A stretch of 64,000 nucleotides of DNA from Acidobacteriota bacterium. Its GTDB lineage: Bacteria > Acidobacteriota > Terriglobia > Terriglobales > Acidobacteriaceae. The notes beneath the pieces are model-generated. The model did not search any database. It saw nothing but the letters and a program-made list of their open reading frames with translations, and was not told where the DNA came from. The position numbers and the translations under genes are program-made. The stretch lies in the NCBI GenBank assembly GCA_018268915.1, contig JAFDVQ010000015.1, positions 1 through 64,000 of the forward strand. The letters run 5' to 3'. This document shows positions 54,535 through 63,927 of this stretch, one piece after another (within the stretch, counting starts at the first letter, position 1; each line of letters opens with the position of its first letter).

Positions 54535-56112
54535 TTACTCATCCTTGCCTTCCGGGAGTATCTCCAAACCAGTCAATGTGGCATGTCCGTCGACCGGAAC
54601 AAAGTTGAAATCCAGCTTTCCCTGGGCATTGGGTTCCAAGCCGCTGAATCGCTTGATCACAACGTCCTTCTTGCCCGCTTCAGCTGCCAGCTGGAAGTTC
54701 TCAAGAAGCGCCCGTCCATTGCAGAACACGTTGAACGTATTAGCCACGTGGTCCGCGCCCTGGCCGACCGGCTCACCTGGCTTGCTACGGCGAGCCGCAA
54801 AATGGAGCGTCACCGAATAGCGCCCCGGCGTCACGGGAACTGAGTAGGAGAAGTTTCCCCAGCGCTCTGTCTCATACAGCTCTGGATCGTCAGTTCCTGT
54901 CACTTCCTGCGCATATGACGCCAGTTGTCCGCCCTCAAAGTAGTTGTCCGGGCTCCACCAGTGGCTGTCATTCGAGTAGTACGGCGACTGCCGCGCAAGT
55001 ACTCGCACAGGGCGAATGTGCCCCTTCACCCCCGGCAGGATCTCGATCCCGGAAACCATGGCCGGCTTTCCTTCTTCTCCCGAAAACTCCAGGTGAAGCA
55101 CACCGTCCTTTGCCGGCCGCAGTCCGGCGAATACCTTTACGTCCGCCGTGCCGCTGGCGCCGGCATCTCCCACGACATCAAAATGGCTGACGAGAGTCTG
55201 CCCGTTTGCTCTCACCGTCATCAATCGGCTGCCTTCGCCGCCTGCACCTGTTGTGTCCGGACTGTATACGGTCTCCGCAAAATGCAGCCGCATCTCATAA
55301 ATTCCGCTTTTGAGTGGAATGTCGTAGCGGAACTCTCCTTGTCTGCTCGTTCGATAGAACGCAGGCTCCAGCGTTCTGCCAACATGCTGGGCCGCGCTTC
55401 TCACAGACGTTCCTCCACGGAATCCCTGATCAGCGCTCCACAGCTTCCCTGCATGATCCACCAGGCTGCGTGTTGCCCCCGCAAGGATCCGGATCTCGTC
55501 GCCCGCAGGAGGTCCGAATTGACCGCCGGCAATCTCACTTTGAACGCGCGCCTCGTCCGGCTGTACGACAGACTGAGGGCTCGCGCGATGCTTTGCAACC
55601 CCATAGGTGATCCAGATCGTCGCGATTAGAAGTACTGCCGTCCCGCCGCCGAGTGCGATGATCCGCGGGCCAGTCCACCATCTCTTTTCGCGAGCGAGTT
55701 CTGGACGAGTCGCCGGCATCTTTTCTTTCTCGCCCGTATCTTTTAACCGGACCTCGAATCGCGGCACGTACTGGCCCACCGGAATCGTGATCTGTATCGC
55801 GTGGGTAGCTCCCTCGCCCGCGTAATACTCAGCGAGCCGCTTCCTCAGGCGGTTCGCCTCGACTCGCACAATGGAATCCGAATCCTGGTCGAAGGAAGCA
55901 CCGCGGTTGAAGACCTCCAGAGCTATCGAGTATTCCTTGATCTGGTTTGTCTCTCCAGCGAACGTCTTCTCGCACAGGTAGGAAAGCAGGTGAGCAAGCC
56001 TGGGCGCGCGCACGAACTCCTGCGAACTGAGAACAGAATCGAGCTCAGCCCGATGTGACGCCATCTCGACCGTTTCTGCACGTGCCGCGGCCATCTCGTC
56101 TTTGCCTTCCAC
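54535..56112 (-). CDS. Membrane protein: wHTH-like domain plus two malectin domains
   Basis: The 525-residue protein begins with an OmpR/CadC-like domain seen in acidobacterial proteins (about 20-125: APRLAHLLSYLCEKTFAGE, IKEYSIALEVFNRG, DSIVRVEANRLRKRLAEYY). A single membrane helix follows (about 150-170: IIALGGGTAVLLIATIWITY). Two extracytosolic malectin-like modules lie at about 205-355 and 365-525. Each has a carbohydrate-type beta-sandwich pattern, with YEMRLHFAETVYSP in the first and SYSVPVTPGRYSVTLHFA in the second. The layout suggests a one-component transmembrane sensor of carbohydrate that acts on DNA. Confidence 0.85.
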   Translation of the reverse strand: MEGKDEMAAARAETVEMASHRAELDSVLSSQEFVRAPRLAHLLSYLCEKTFAGETNQIKEYSIALEVFNRGASFDQDSDSIVRVEANRLRKRLAEYYAGEGATHAIQITIPVGQYVPRFEVRLKDTGEKEKMPATRPELAREKRWWTGPRIIALGGGTAVLLIATIWITYGVAKHRASPQSVVQPDEARVQSEIAGGQFGPPAGDEIRILAGATRSLVDHAGKLWSADQGFRGGTSVRSAAQHVGRTLEPAFYRTSRQGEFRYDIPLKSGIYEMRLHFAETVYSPDTTGAGGEGSRLMTVRANGQTLVSHFDVVGDAGASGTADVKVFAGLRPAKDGVLHLEFSGEEGKPAMVSGIEILPGVKGHIRPVRVLARQSPYYSNDSHWWSPDNYFEGGQLASYAQEVTGTDDPELYETERWGNFSYSVPVTPGRYSVTLHFAARRSKPGEPVGQGADHVANTFNVFCNGRALLENFQLAAEAGKKDVVIKRFSGLEPNAQGKLDFNFVPVDGHATLTGLEILPEGKDE

Positions 56113-56465
56113 CGTGGGGTTCCTGCTCTACATATTCGCGGTCGCACCCATATTAGTTCCACTTTTCGGTTGTCAGGCGGTATTAACCGTGTAGCGAGCG
56201 GGCCACATCGCCCATGTAACGGGATTTAACCCCCGCGTTCGAACACCACACGCCTTGGCCTCGACTGCAGTCAGTCGAAGCAAGCTACATGAAAACAGCG
56301 GGATGCAGACCGCCATCAACGTATGTAACGTCGAGAAACCGCCAGGTAGCGGGTATAGCGTTGTTCTCTTCTACCCACTGCCCTTTACTAGAGATCGACA
56401 TTGAGCAGTTCGTGAACTCGATTCGGCAGGCTCGAACGAAGTGCTTCGTGGAAGGGGGTAAGACG
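56113..56465. other. Intergenic stretch between divergent genes
   Basis: The 353 bp hold no gene. The in-frame extension of the next gene has no coding character. A GGAAGGGGG lies before its ATG. No palindromic operator was recognised. Confidence 0.5.
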
Positions 56466-57218
56466 ATGCGTACTCTGTTCGCTTTGATTGCTGTAACCAG
56501 CCTTGCATTCCTGGCGGCCCCGGCCCTCCGAGCCGAATCCGCCTTTGACCTGCCGAAGCCTGATGCGCTGCAAATCGCAAAATCCGCCGAGATGAAGGGC
56601 GACCTCGAACGCGTTCACAACAACTACCTGCTGGCGATCAATTATTACCAGCAAGCCCTTCGCGCCGATCCGCGGAATCCAACCGTGCTGAACAAGATGG
56701 GAATCGCCGAGCTGAAAGTCGGCGACCGCGGCCCGGCACGCAAGCATTTCAACCAGGCTCTCAAGTACGATCCCCGCAACATTTCGGCGCTGAACAATCT
56801 TGGGGCAGTCGCCTACCTCGACAAGAAATACAAAAACTCCGTCAAGTATCTGAAGCAGGCTCTGGAGCTAGATGAATCCAGCGCGCCCGCTCACCTCAAC
56901 CTCGCGGAGGCCTGGATGGGCATGGGCCAGATTGATCGCGCCATGACCGAGTATGCCCGCGCTCTGGAGCTCGATGCCGACATCCTTACCGAGAGCACGA
57001 ACGGCGTATCGGCCCGCGTCAGCACACCCGAACAGCGCGCGCGCGTGAACTTCCTGATTGCCAAAGCCTATGCAAAACGCGGAAACATCGATGGCGCCCT
57101 CGAGTACCTGAAACGCGCTCGCGACGGCCGATTCGGAGAGATGAACCGCGTATACAAGGACCAGGAGTTCGCTCTTCTCTGGACCGATCCTCGCCTGGAA
57201 AAGATTGTGAAGCGGTAA
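56466..57218 (+). CDS. Exported TPR-repeat protein
   Basis: The start at ATG 56466 is chosen because GAAGGGGG lies nearby and a signal peptide follows (LFALIAVTSLAFLAAPALRA). The mature part of the 250-residue protein has four to five TPRs, including NYLLAINYYQQALRADPRNP, ARKHFNQALKYDPRN, SVKYLKQALELDESSA and AMTEYARALELDADI. It ends in a conserved-looking region with FALLWTDPRLEKI. TPR proteins of this kind are periplasmic scaffolds. A strong terminator follows. Confidence 0.9.
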   Translation: MRTLFALIAVTSLAFLAAPALRAESAFDLPKPDALQIAKSAEMKGDLERVHNNYLLAINYYQQALRADPRNPTVLNKMGIAELKVGDRGPARKHFNQALKYDPRNISALNNLGAVAYLDKKYKNSVKYLKQALELDESSAPAHLNLAEAWMGMGQIDRAMTEYARALELDADILTESTNGVSARVSTPEQRARVNFLIAKAYAKRGNIDGALEYLKRARDGRFGEMNRVYKDQEFALLWTDPRLEKIVKR

Positions 57219-57241
57219 CTAAACCTGCCCCGCTACACAAT

Positions 57242-57282
57242 CACGCCCTGCTGCGATTCGTCGCCGCGGGGCGTGTTTCTTT
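57242..57282 (+). terminator. Rho-independent terminator after TPR gene
   Basis: CACGCCC-T-GC-T-GCGA-TTCG-TCGC-C-GC-G-GGGCGTG is a long stem with a TTCG tetraloop and two mismatches, followed by TTTCTTT. Confidence 0.85.
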
Positions 57283-57378
57283 GAACGTCGGAGATTGAAG
57301 AGGTGAGCGATCCAAAATGCCCTGCGCGGTCCCGCCCAAGGAATCGACCCGCATGACCACCTCGTATACTGGCCCGAA

Positions 57379-58140
57379 ATGATATCTACGGGCTCGCATC
57401 CAGTCTGGCACCCAATTTTGGAAACCCTGGCCTATGCTGCCGGGTACGCCACGTTTCGGCGCCTCCGCGGCAAGCAGGGCGATATCATTCCCGAGCCACA
57501 GCGATGGACCGTGATTGCAGGAGCAGCAGTTGGAGCTCTTCTTGGCAGCCGCGTTTTGGGGATTGCCGAGCAGTGGCCTACGGCGCTTAGCGCTCTTCAG
57601 TCGGGGCACATCTTTGCCCTTCTGTTCACACCGGGTGGCAAGACCATCGTTGGCGGCCTGCTGGGTGGCTGGATCGGGGTCGAGATCGTGAAGCGGGTGA
57701 GCGGAATCCGTTCCCGGACGGGCGATCTGTTTGTGCTTCCGCTCTGCGTGGGGATCGCCGTCGGCCGAGTCGGTTGTTTCGTGGCAGGGCTATCGGATGA
57801 CACTTTCGGAAAACCAACCTCGCTGCCGTGGGCGATTGATTTTGGTGACGGCATCGGACGCCATCCCACGCAGCTTTATGAGATTGTGTTTCTGGCCGCG
57901 CTGACGTTCGGACTGAGCCGCCTGACCTTTCTTCCCAACGGACAGCGCTTCCGGATCTTTCTGGCTGCGTACCTCGGGTGGCGCATCGTGATCGATTTCT
58001 TCAAGACTCAGCCGCTGGTTGGTGGTATGAACATGATCCAATGGGCATGCGCGAGCGGCCTGGCTGCGCTTGCCCTCTTTTTCATAAACGATCTGCGAAC
58101 TTCACGCGGAAGGGCCTCGAACGATGCGGCAATTGCTTAG
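57379..58140 (+). CDS. Lgt-like prolipoprotein diacylglyceryl transferase homologue
   Basis: The 253-residue membrane protein has six to seven helices and Lgt family motifs: VGRVGCFVAGLSDDTFG (about residues 130-146) and RHPTQLYEIVFLAALTFG (about 162-179). The Lgt consensus asparagine of GRxGN(F/L)(I/V)N is replaced by Cys and the following Asn by Ala. It may therefore be a divergent relative and not the housekeeping enzyme. True Lgt transfers diacylglycerol from phosphatidylglycerol to prolipoprotein. Two small membrane protein genes and a radical SAM gene follow in the same direction. Confidence 0.8.
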   Translation: MISTGSHPVWHPILETLAYAAGYATFRRLRGKQGDIIPEPQRWTVIAGAAVGALLGSRVLGIAEQWPTALSALQSGHIFALLFTPGGKTIVGGLLGGWIGVEIVKRVSGIRSRTGDLFVLPLCVGIAVGRVGCFVAGLSDDTFGKPTSLPWAIDFGDGIGRHPTQLYEIVFLAALTFGLSRLTFLPNGQRFRIFLAAYLGWRIVIDFFKTQPLVGGMNMIQWACASGLAALALFFINDLRTSRGRASNDAAIA

Positions 58141-58360
58141 TCGAATCAATTTCCCCAAGGTGTTCATCGTGCTCGCGGTCACGCTTACCGTGTCGATCGG
58201 AGCGTGTGGACTGACTGTTTTCGTCCTTGCTAACAAGCCAGGAAGCGATAGTATGCTCCCACTCGCAATCATCGAGTCCGTACTGATGGTGCTCTCCGCG
58301 GCTGGCCTGTTCATCACATTCATTCTCTGGGTGATCGCTTCCATCATGGGCGTACGCTGA
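58124..58360 (+). CDS. Small membrane protein
   Basis: The 78-residue protein has two hydrophobic segments (FIVLAVTLTVSIGACGLTVFVLA and LMVLSAAGLFITFILWVIASIMG). It overlaps the end of the Lgt-like gene by 17 nt, which suggests translational coupling. No family is recognised. Confidence 0.65.
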   Translation: MRQLLSRINFPKVFIVLAVTLTVSIGACGLTVFVLANKPGSDSMLPLAIIESVLMVLSAAGLFITFILWVIASIMGVR

Positions 58361-58392
58361 TAGGACGAAAATGCCCCGGAAAGAGGGATGCT

Positions 58393-58716
58393 GTGAGCTT
58401 TCATCGCTGGTGGCAGCAGAAGAGCAAGCGTGCAAAGGCGATCACGATTATCGCGACTGCGCTGATTCTGCAAATCGGCTTGTGCTTTGGAACGCCTGCG
58501 ACGGTCTCCTGGTCGGATCAGGCGCTGGGCACGCACCTCAACCATGAATATGACGCGCTGGGGTACATGATGGTCGAGGCTCTTCTGGCGTGCGTCGTAT
58601 TCCTGGTTCTCATCGGGTTTCTGATTTTTTACCGTCCTGCCGACGACGTCATCAGAACGATGGGCACTGCGCCTCTGCAGAATCCGAAGAACGAGAAAGG
58701 TCAAGACGACAGTTAG
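58393..58716 (+). CDS. Small membrane protein, GTG start
   Basis: The 107-residue protein begins GTG after GAGGGATGCT. It has a basic N terminus, a hydrophobic helix (ITIIATALILQIGLCFG), a short extracytosolic loop with LNHEYDALGYMM and a second helix (ALLACVVFLVLIGFLIFY). The C terminus is hydrophilic. No family is recognised. It follows the previous small gene by 32 bp and is likely in the same operon. Confidence 0.65.
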   Translation: MSFHRWWQQKSKRAKAITIIATALILQIGLCFGTPATVSWSDQALGTHLNHEYDALGYMMVEALLACVVFLVLIGFLIFYRPADDVIRTMGTAPLQNPKNEKGQDDS

Positions 58717-58781
58717 AGTTTCGAGTAAGGTCCCACGCTTCGAACTACTACAACCAGATCTTCAACTGCCATTGAGACGCC

Positions 58782-60203
58782 ATGACTGACAAGCTGCGCC
58801 CCTACCTCTTCTACGATGTCGCGATCTCCATCTGCTCCACATGCTATCGGCGCGTCGATGCCAAAATCGTCTTTGAAGACAGCAAGGTCTGGATGCTCAA
58901 ACGCTGTCCCGAACACGGGCACCAACGAGTTCTCGTCGCCGACGATGTCGACTACTATCGCCGCTCCCGGGAAGTCTTCATCAAGACGCCCGAGCAGCCG
59001 ATGGTCTACAACACACCCGTCAAATACGGGTGCCCGTACGACTGCGGTCTCTGCCCCGACCATGAGCAGCACAGCTGCCTCACGCTCGTAGAGATCTGTG
59101 ACGCCTGCAATCTCACCTGCCCTATCTGCTACGCAGGAAGCGGCCAGCATCGAACGGAATTTCGTTCTCTCGAGCAGATCGCAGCCATGCTCGACTGCGT
59201 CGTGCGTAACGAAAAGGAGCCCGACGTTGTCCAGATCTCCGGTGGCGAGCCTACCCTGCATCCCGATTTCTTCCGCGTTCTGGAGATGTGCAAGGAGCGT
59301 CCCATCCGGCATCTGATGGTCAATACAAACGGCATAAGAATCGCGCAGGACGCCGACTTTGCGAAACGACTGGCAGACTTCATGCCGCAGTTCGAGGTTT
59401 ACTTGCAATTCGACTCTTTGCGGCGCGAGCCCCTGATGCAGTTGCGCGGAGCCAATCTGCGAAGCATCCGCGAGAAGGCCTTGGAACGCCTGAACGATCT
59501 GGGAATCTCCACCACTCTGGTAGTCACAGTTGAACGAGGCGTAAACGACGACGAGCTTGGCTCGATTATCGACTTCTCACTCAAGCAGCCTGCCGTCCGG
59601 GGCGTCACCATTCAACCAGTGCAACAAGCCGGACGCGTGCAGGGATTTCAGTCAGCTGCTCATCGACTCACTCTTACGGAAGTTCGACGTCGCATTCTCG
59701 AGCAGACCAACGTCTTCCGAACGGAAGACCTCATCCCGGTCCCCTGTCATCCCGATGCACTCGCCATGGCATACGCTCTGAAGCTCGACTCCAAGGTGGT
59801 GCCTCTGACCGGCATGATTCCCCCAGACATTCTGATCGATGGCGCACGCAATACGATCGTCTATGAGCAGGAAGCGGGACTGCGCGATCATCTCTTCAAG
59901 CTTTTCGCGACGAATCATTCGCCTGTCTCGCAGGCCTCGACACTGCGTGAGTTGCTCTGCTGTCTGCCAAAGGTTTTGTTGCCGAAAAATCTTGGATACA
60001 AAAATCTCTTCCGCATTCTTATCGTGCAGTTCATCGACGCCGAAGCCTTCGATGTCCGCAGCGTCAAGAAGAGCTGCATCCACATCGCTCACCCCGACGG
60101 CAAGCGCCTCATCCCCTTCGACACGTTCAACATGTTCTACCGCGGAGAACTCGAACACACGCGCCTGGCCGGTCTGCGGCGCATTGAAGCCGGCGTTGTC
60201 TGA
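58782..60203 (+). CDS. Radical SAM protein, Tes/Mss-like
   Basis: The 473-residue protein has N-terminal cysteines C18, C21, C42 and H45 (a CSTC and CPEH pair) and C84-x3-C88-x2-C91 in YGCPYDCGLCPDH. The radical SAM motif is C109-x3-C113-x2-C116 in CDACNLTCPIC, followed by ISGGEPTLHP. This pattern matches the family of archaeal tetraether lipid synthase (Tes) and the bacterial Mss homologues that couple lipid tails into membrane-spanning lipids. Acidobacteria make such iso-diabolic acid lipids. The C-terminal domain (about 370-473) is mostly helical. The function is inferred, and no lipid genes besides the Lgt-like one are near. Confidence 0.85.
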   Translation: MTDKLRPYLFYDVAISICSTCYRRVDAKIVFEDSKVWMLKRCPEHGHQRVLVADDVDYYRRSREVFIKTPEQPMVYNTPVKYGCPYDCGLCPDHEQHSCLTLVEICDACNLTCPICYAGSGQHRTEFRSLEQIAAMLDCVVRNEKEPDVVQISGGEPTLHPDFFRVLEMCKERPIRHLMVNTNGIRIAQDADFAKRLADFMPQFEVYLQFDSLRREPLMQLRGANLRSIREKALERLNDLGISTTLVVTVERGVNDDELGSIIDFSLKQPAVRGVTIQPVQQAGRVQGFQSAAHRLTLTEVRRRILEQTNVFRTEDLIPVPCHPDALAMAYALKLDSKVVPLTGMIPPDILIDGARNTIVYEQEAGLRDHLFKLFATNHSPVSQASTLRELLCCLPKVLLPKNLGYKNLFRILIVQFIDAEAFDVRSVKKSCIHIAHPDGKRLIPFDTFNMFYRGELEHTRLAGLRRIEAGVV

Positions 60204-60213
60204 CGGACCGCGC

Positions 60214-60438
60214 TTACTTCCGGAAGTGCGAGATCAGGTAGAGGACTACCGAGAGCACGACACTCAACAGAATCGAAGTGCCCAGTGGAAAGAACACCGA
60301 TACATTCTTTCCGCGATAAGAGATGTCGCCAGGCAGCCGCCCGAGCGGCACTCCGAAGCGCGCCGCCAGCAACAGCCCCGCTCCCGCAATCGCAAGCAGA
60401 ATGCCGAGACCAAGAAGCGCTTTACCAAGCTCCGCCAT
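60214..60438 (-). CDS. DUF2905 membrane protein
   Basis: The 74-residue protein has two helices (ALLGLGILLAIAGAGLLLAARFG and TSILLSVVLSVVLYLI). Between them is GRLPGDISYRGKNVSVFFPLG, the diagnostic DUF2905 core with GRLPGDI and FFPLG. The function is unknown. It is convergent with the radical SAM gene, 10 bp between stops. Confidence 0.93.
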   Translation of the reverse strand: MAELGKALLGLGILLAIAGAGLLLAARFGVPLGRLPGDISYRGKNVSVFFPLGTSILLSVVLSVVLYLISHFRK

Positions 60439-60520
60439 ACACCAACCTGCACTTCATCGGCATAGGATACAGTGATCTCACGAAGGGTGGTTTGCAGGCC
60501 CGCTGCCCCGGAGAGATCGA

Positions 60521-61684
60521 TTGCGAACCCTGACTACCGTCACCGGCATCCTCTGCATTGTCATAGTTCTGCTCGATGCCTTCCAGACGGTCATTCTGCC
60601 GCGCCGCGCCGCGGGACGCCTTCGCCTCACGCGTATCTTCTACATCGCCACCTGGATGCCCTGGCGCGCTGTCGCCATGCACATTCACCATCCGCGCAAG
60701 CGCGAAACTCTCCTCAGCTTCTATGGCCCTCTCTCGCTGATCTTTCTTCTAATCGTGTGGGCGTGCGGCATGGTCTTCGGTTTTTCGCTGATCTACTTCT
60801 CGCTTGGCAGTCCGTTCAATGACTCTTCGCGACAGCTCAGCTACTTCTCAGATCTTTACGTAAGCGGAACGAACTTCTTCACACTCGGGCTGGGGGACGT
60901 CACGCCGCACGGCCAAATCGCGCGGGTTCTATCCACACTCGAAGCAGGAACCGGCTTCGGCTTTCTCGCCGTTGTCATGGGATACTTCCCCGTCCTCTAT
61001 GGCGCATTCTCCCGTCGCGAAGTCAGCATCTCACTTCTCGACGCGCGCGCCGGCTCGCCACCGACCGCCGCCGAACTGATGCGACGCCACTCCTTTGAAG
61101 GAGCCGAAGACGAGCTCTCCACACTGCTCACGGAATGGGAACGCTGGTCTGCGGAACTGCTCGAAAGCCACATCTCCTACACGCTCCTCTGCTACTACCG
61201 CTCGCAGCACACCAACCAGAGCTGGGTGGGCGCGCTCACTACCATGCTCGACACCTCCGCCCTGCTCATCGCCGGAGTCAAAGGGCACGAAGCGCGGCAG
61301 GCCCAGCTCACCTTCGCCATGGCTCGCCACGCACTGGTCGATCTCGCACAGGTGTTCTCACTCCCCCCAGCAAAGAACGTGCCGGATCGGCTCTCTCCCG
61401 AGCGCTATGAACAGCTGTACGGTCTTCTCTGCCAGAGCGGCGTAAGCGTCTGCCGAGATGGCCAGTCCTACGAGCGCCTTCGCAACCTCCGCCTCCTCTA
61501 CGAGGGCTACGCAACCTCACTCAGCGACTACCTCTGCATGCCCCTTCCCCCCTGGATCTCCGAGCAGCCGCGCAAAGACAACTGGCTCGCAGTCGCCAAG
61601 GTTCGCAGCCAGGCTGAATCTGCGGGCATACCCGTCGAACCCCACAATCTGGCAGAGGTCATCGACCAGCACCACGAGTTCTAA
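60521..61684 (+). CDS. Two-pore-type ion channel protein
   Basis: The 387-residue protein starts at TTG after GGAGAG. It has three to four N-terminal hydrophobic segments and a pore-like loop, NFFTLGLGDVTPHG (about 118-131), that resembles the K+ channel filter T-x-G-x-G-D. The pore helix and last helix follow (LSTLEAGTGFGFLAVVMGYFPVLYG). A cytosolic domain of about 220 residues is mostly helical with no recognised RCK or cyclic-nucleotide motif. It is likely a K+-selective or related ion channel of the plasma membrane. Confidence 0.82.
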   Translation: MRTLTTVTGILCIVIVLLDAFQTVILPRRAAGRLRLTRIFYIATWMPWRAVAMHIHHPRKRETLLSFYGPLSLIFLLIVWACGMVFGFSLIYFSLGSPFNDSSRQLSYFSDLYVSGTNFFTLGLGDVTPHGQIARVLSTLEAGTGFGFLAVVMGYFPVLYGAFSRREVSISLLDARAGSPPTAAELMRRHSFEGAEDELSTLLTEWERWSAELLESHISYTLLCYYRSQHTNQSWVGALTTMLDTSALLIAGVKGHEARQAQLTFAMARHALVDLAQVFSLPPAKNVPDRLSPERYEQLYGLLCQSGVSVCRDGQSYERLRNLRLLYEGYATSLSDYLCMPLPPWISEQPRKDNWLAVAKVRSQAESAGIPVEPHNLAEVIDQHHEF

Positions 61685-61816
61685 ACCCTGCACGTCGGGC
61701 TGTACCCGTCATCACACCCCTGCATCCAACCCGCAATGTACGATAGCCCAGACCCTTCCATCATTCATGGCTGATTCGATAGCCTGTAAACCATAGGCGG
61801 GAGCACGACTATCCAT

Positions 61817-63658
61817 ATGAAGCACTCTGTCCTGAATCACGAGGCCACCTCTACCCAGACGCCCCCGACGACCAATAAACACCTGATTCGATGGGTGGAA
61901 AAGATGGCCGAGCTATGCCGGCCCGACTCCATCCACTGGGTCGACGGCTCCAAAGCTGAGTACGACTTCCTCTGCGACCGCCTCGTTTCCTCAGGCACCT
62001 TTACCCGCCTCGACCAGAAGAAATGGCCGGGCTGTTTCTACGCCCGCTCTGCTCCCAACGACGTAGCCCGCGTCGAAGACCGCACCTTCATCTGTTCCCT
62101 CTCAAAGGACGCCGCTGGACCGACCAACAACTGGGAGGACCCCTACGTCATGCGCCGCCGCCTCAAGCAGCTCTTCAAAGGCTGCATGCAGGGGCGCACC
62201 ATGTACGTTCTCCCCTTCAGCATGGGCCCGGTCGGCTCGCCCATGTCCGGCATAGGCGTGCAGCTGACGGACTCGCCGTATGTCGTCGTCAATATGCGCA
62301 TCATGGCGCGCATCGGCGCTCCCGTCTTCGCCGAAATCGACAAAGACGAGAAGCGCGTCGTTCCCTGCATGCACACGGTCGGTGTTCCGTTAAAGCCCGG
62401 CCAGCAGGACGTCCCCTGGCCCTGCAACGACACCAAGTACATCGTTCATTTCCCTGAGACTCGTGAGATCTGGTCCTACGGCTCCGGATATGGCGGCAAC
62501 GCACTCCTCAGCAAAAAGTGTTTCGCTCTCCGCATCGCATCGAACATCGCTCGCGACGAAGGCTGGATGGCTGAGCACATGCTCATCCTCGGCGTCGAGA
62601 GCCCCGAAGGCGAAAAGACCTACATCGCTGCCGCGTTTCCCTCCGCCTGCGGGAAGACCAACCTGGCCATGCTGATTCCGCCCAAGTCCATGCCGGGCTG
62701 GAAAGTCTCGACCGTCGGCGATGACATCGCCTGGCTCAAGCCGGACGCAAAAGGCCAGCTCCGCGGAATCAACCCAGAAGCCGGCTTCTTCGGGGTCGCT
62801 CCGGGAACCAGCGCCAAGACCAATCCCGCAGCAATGGCCTCGCTTTCTCGCAACTCCATCTTTACCAACGTCGCGCTCACTCCCGATGGCGGGGTCTGGT
62901 GGGAAGGCATGACGGAAAAGCCCCCCGCCGAATGTCTCGACTGGCGCGGCGACAAATGGACACCAGCCATTGGCAAGAAGAATGGCACAACCGCCGCACA
63001 TCCAAACGGCCGCTTCACCGCCCCTGCCTCCCAATGCCCCACCATCGACCCTGACTGGGAAAACCCTGAGGGAGTCCCCATCAGCGCCATCATCTTCGGC
63101 GGTCGTCGCACCCACACACTTCCGCTCATCTATCAGGCATTCAACTGGTCCAGCGGCGTCTACATTGGCGCAACCATGGGCTCTGAGACCACTGCGGCCG
63201 CCGCAGGCGCCGTGGGTAAGGTCCGCCGCGATCCCATGGCCATGCTGCCCTTCTGCGGCTACCACATGGGCGACTACTTCCGGCACTGGATCAAGATGCA
63301 GCGCGGCCTCGACGCCACGCCTCGCATCTTCCAGGTCAACTGGTTCCGCAAAGACGAGAACGGCAAATTCTTGTGGCCGGGCTTCAGTGAGAACATGCGC
63401 ATCCTCCGCTGGATCGTCGAACGCGTTCATGGCCACGGACGCGGTCGCGAAACCCCAGTCGGATGGGTTCCCCGCTACGGAGACCTCGACTGGAATGGCC
63501 TCGACTTCTCTCGCGAAGACTTCGAAGAGCTGATGAAAGTTGACCGCGCAGCGTGGCGCAAGGAAGTGATTGCGCACGAGGAACTCTTCATCGAGCTTCA
63601 CGACCACCTGCCACCGGAGATGATCTACGAGCGCGAACTGCTGATTTGCAAGCTATGA
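61817..63658 (+). CDS. pckG: Phosphoenolpyruvate carboxykinase (GTP)
   Basis: The 613-residue protein converts oxaloacetate and GTP to PEP, CO2 and GDP, the key gluconeogenic step. The GTP-type signature FPSACGKTNLAML (about 273-286) contains the P-loop with the reactive Cys. The Mn-binding and substrate regions include FCGYHMGDYFRHWI and NWFRKDENGKFLWPGFSENMRIL. Length and motifs match PckG rather than the ATP form. It stands alone and is followed by the gltB start. Confidence 0.97.
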   Translation: MKHSVLNHEATSTQTPPTTNKHLIRWVEKMAELCRPDSIHWVDGSKAEYDFLCDRLVSSGTFTRLDQKKWPGCFYARSAPNDVARVEDRTFICSLSKDAAGPTNNWEDPYVMRRRLKQLFKGCMQGRTMYVLPFSMGPVGSPMSGIGVQLTDSPYVVVNMRIMARIGAPVFAEIDKDEKRVVPCMHTVGVPLKPGQQDVPWPCNDTKYIVHFPETREIWSYGSGYGGNALLSKKCFALRIASNIARDEGWMAEHMLILGVESPEGEKTYIAAAFPSACGKTNLAMLIPPKSMPGWKVSTVGDDIAWLKPDAKGQLRGINPEAGFFGVAPGTSAKTNPAAMASLSRNSIFTNVALTPDGGVWWEGMTEKPPAECLDWRGDKWTPAIGKKNGTTAAHPNGRFTAPASQCPTIDPDWENPEGVPISAIIFGGRRTHTLPLIYQAFNWSSGVYIGATMGSETTAAAAGAVGKVRRDPMAMLPFCGYHMGDYFRHWIKMQRGLDATPRIFQVNWFRKDENGKFLWPGFSENMRILRWIVERVHGHGRGRETPVGWVPRYGDLDWNGLDFSREDFEELMKVDRAAWRKEVIAHEELFIELHDHLPPEMIYERELLICKL

Positions 63659-63927
63659 TCTGTTTATCGCCGCTTTCTGCGGAAAACGTGCGCGGCAATG
63701 TGAAAAACATGGCCCAAATTCACTAATCCTGCAATTCGAGATTTAGGCGAGCGAAATTCAGCTATCATTAAAAGTTCAGCACCAACCCCGTGTGCAAAGG
63801 CCTGCCACGACAGGCCACCTGGACTTAAATGGCTGCTCCCACTTGGTGACGCCTCGCTGATTGTGTCTTTGCCGTATCACCACAACTGAAATTGCAGAAC
63901 GACCTTATTCCATAAGAGAAGGTACCA
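63659..63927 (+). other. gltB leader region with a hairpin
   Basis: The stretch holds a perfect hairpin GGCCTG-CCACGA-CAGGCC (63799-63816) and no gene. It may contain the gltB promoter and leader. No riboswitch class was recognised. Confidence 0.35.

Noticed and set aside
54124..54843. Plus-strand frame of 239 codons
   Set aside because: Half of it is antisense to the malectin gene and the rest has no coding character.
62390..63607. 405-codon minus-strand frame antisense to pckG
   Set aside because: It has no recognisable domain, and pckG is certain. High GC at third positions opens such frames.
63659..63927. Possible riboswitch before gltB
   Set aside because: Only one short hairpin was found, and no aptamer pattern such as a glutamine-type motif is visible.
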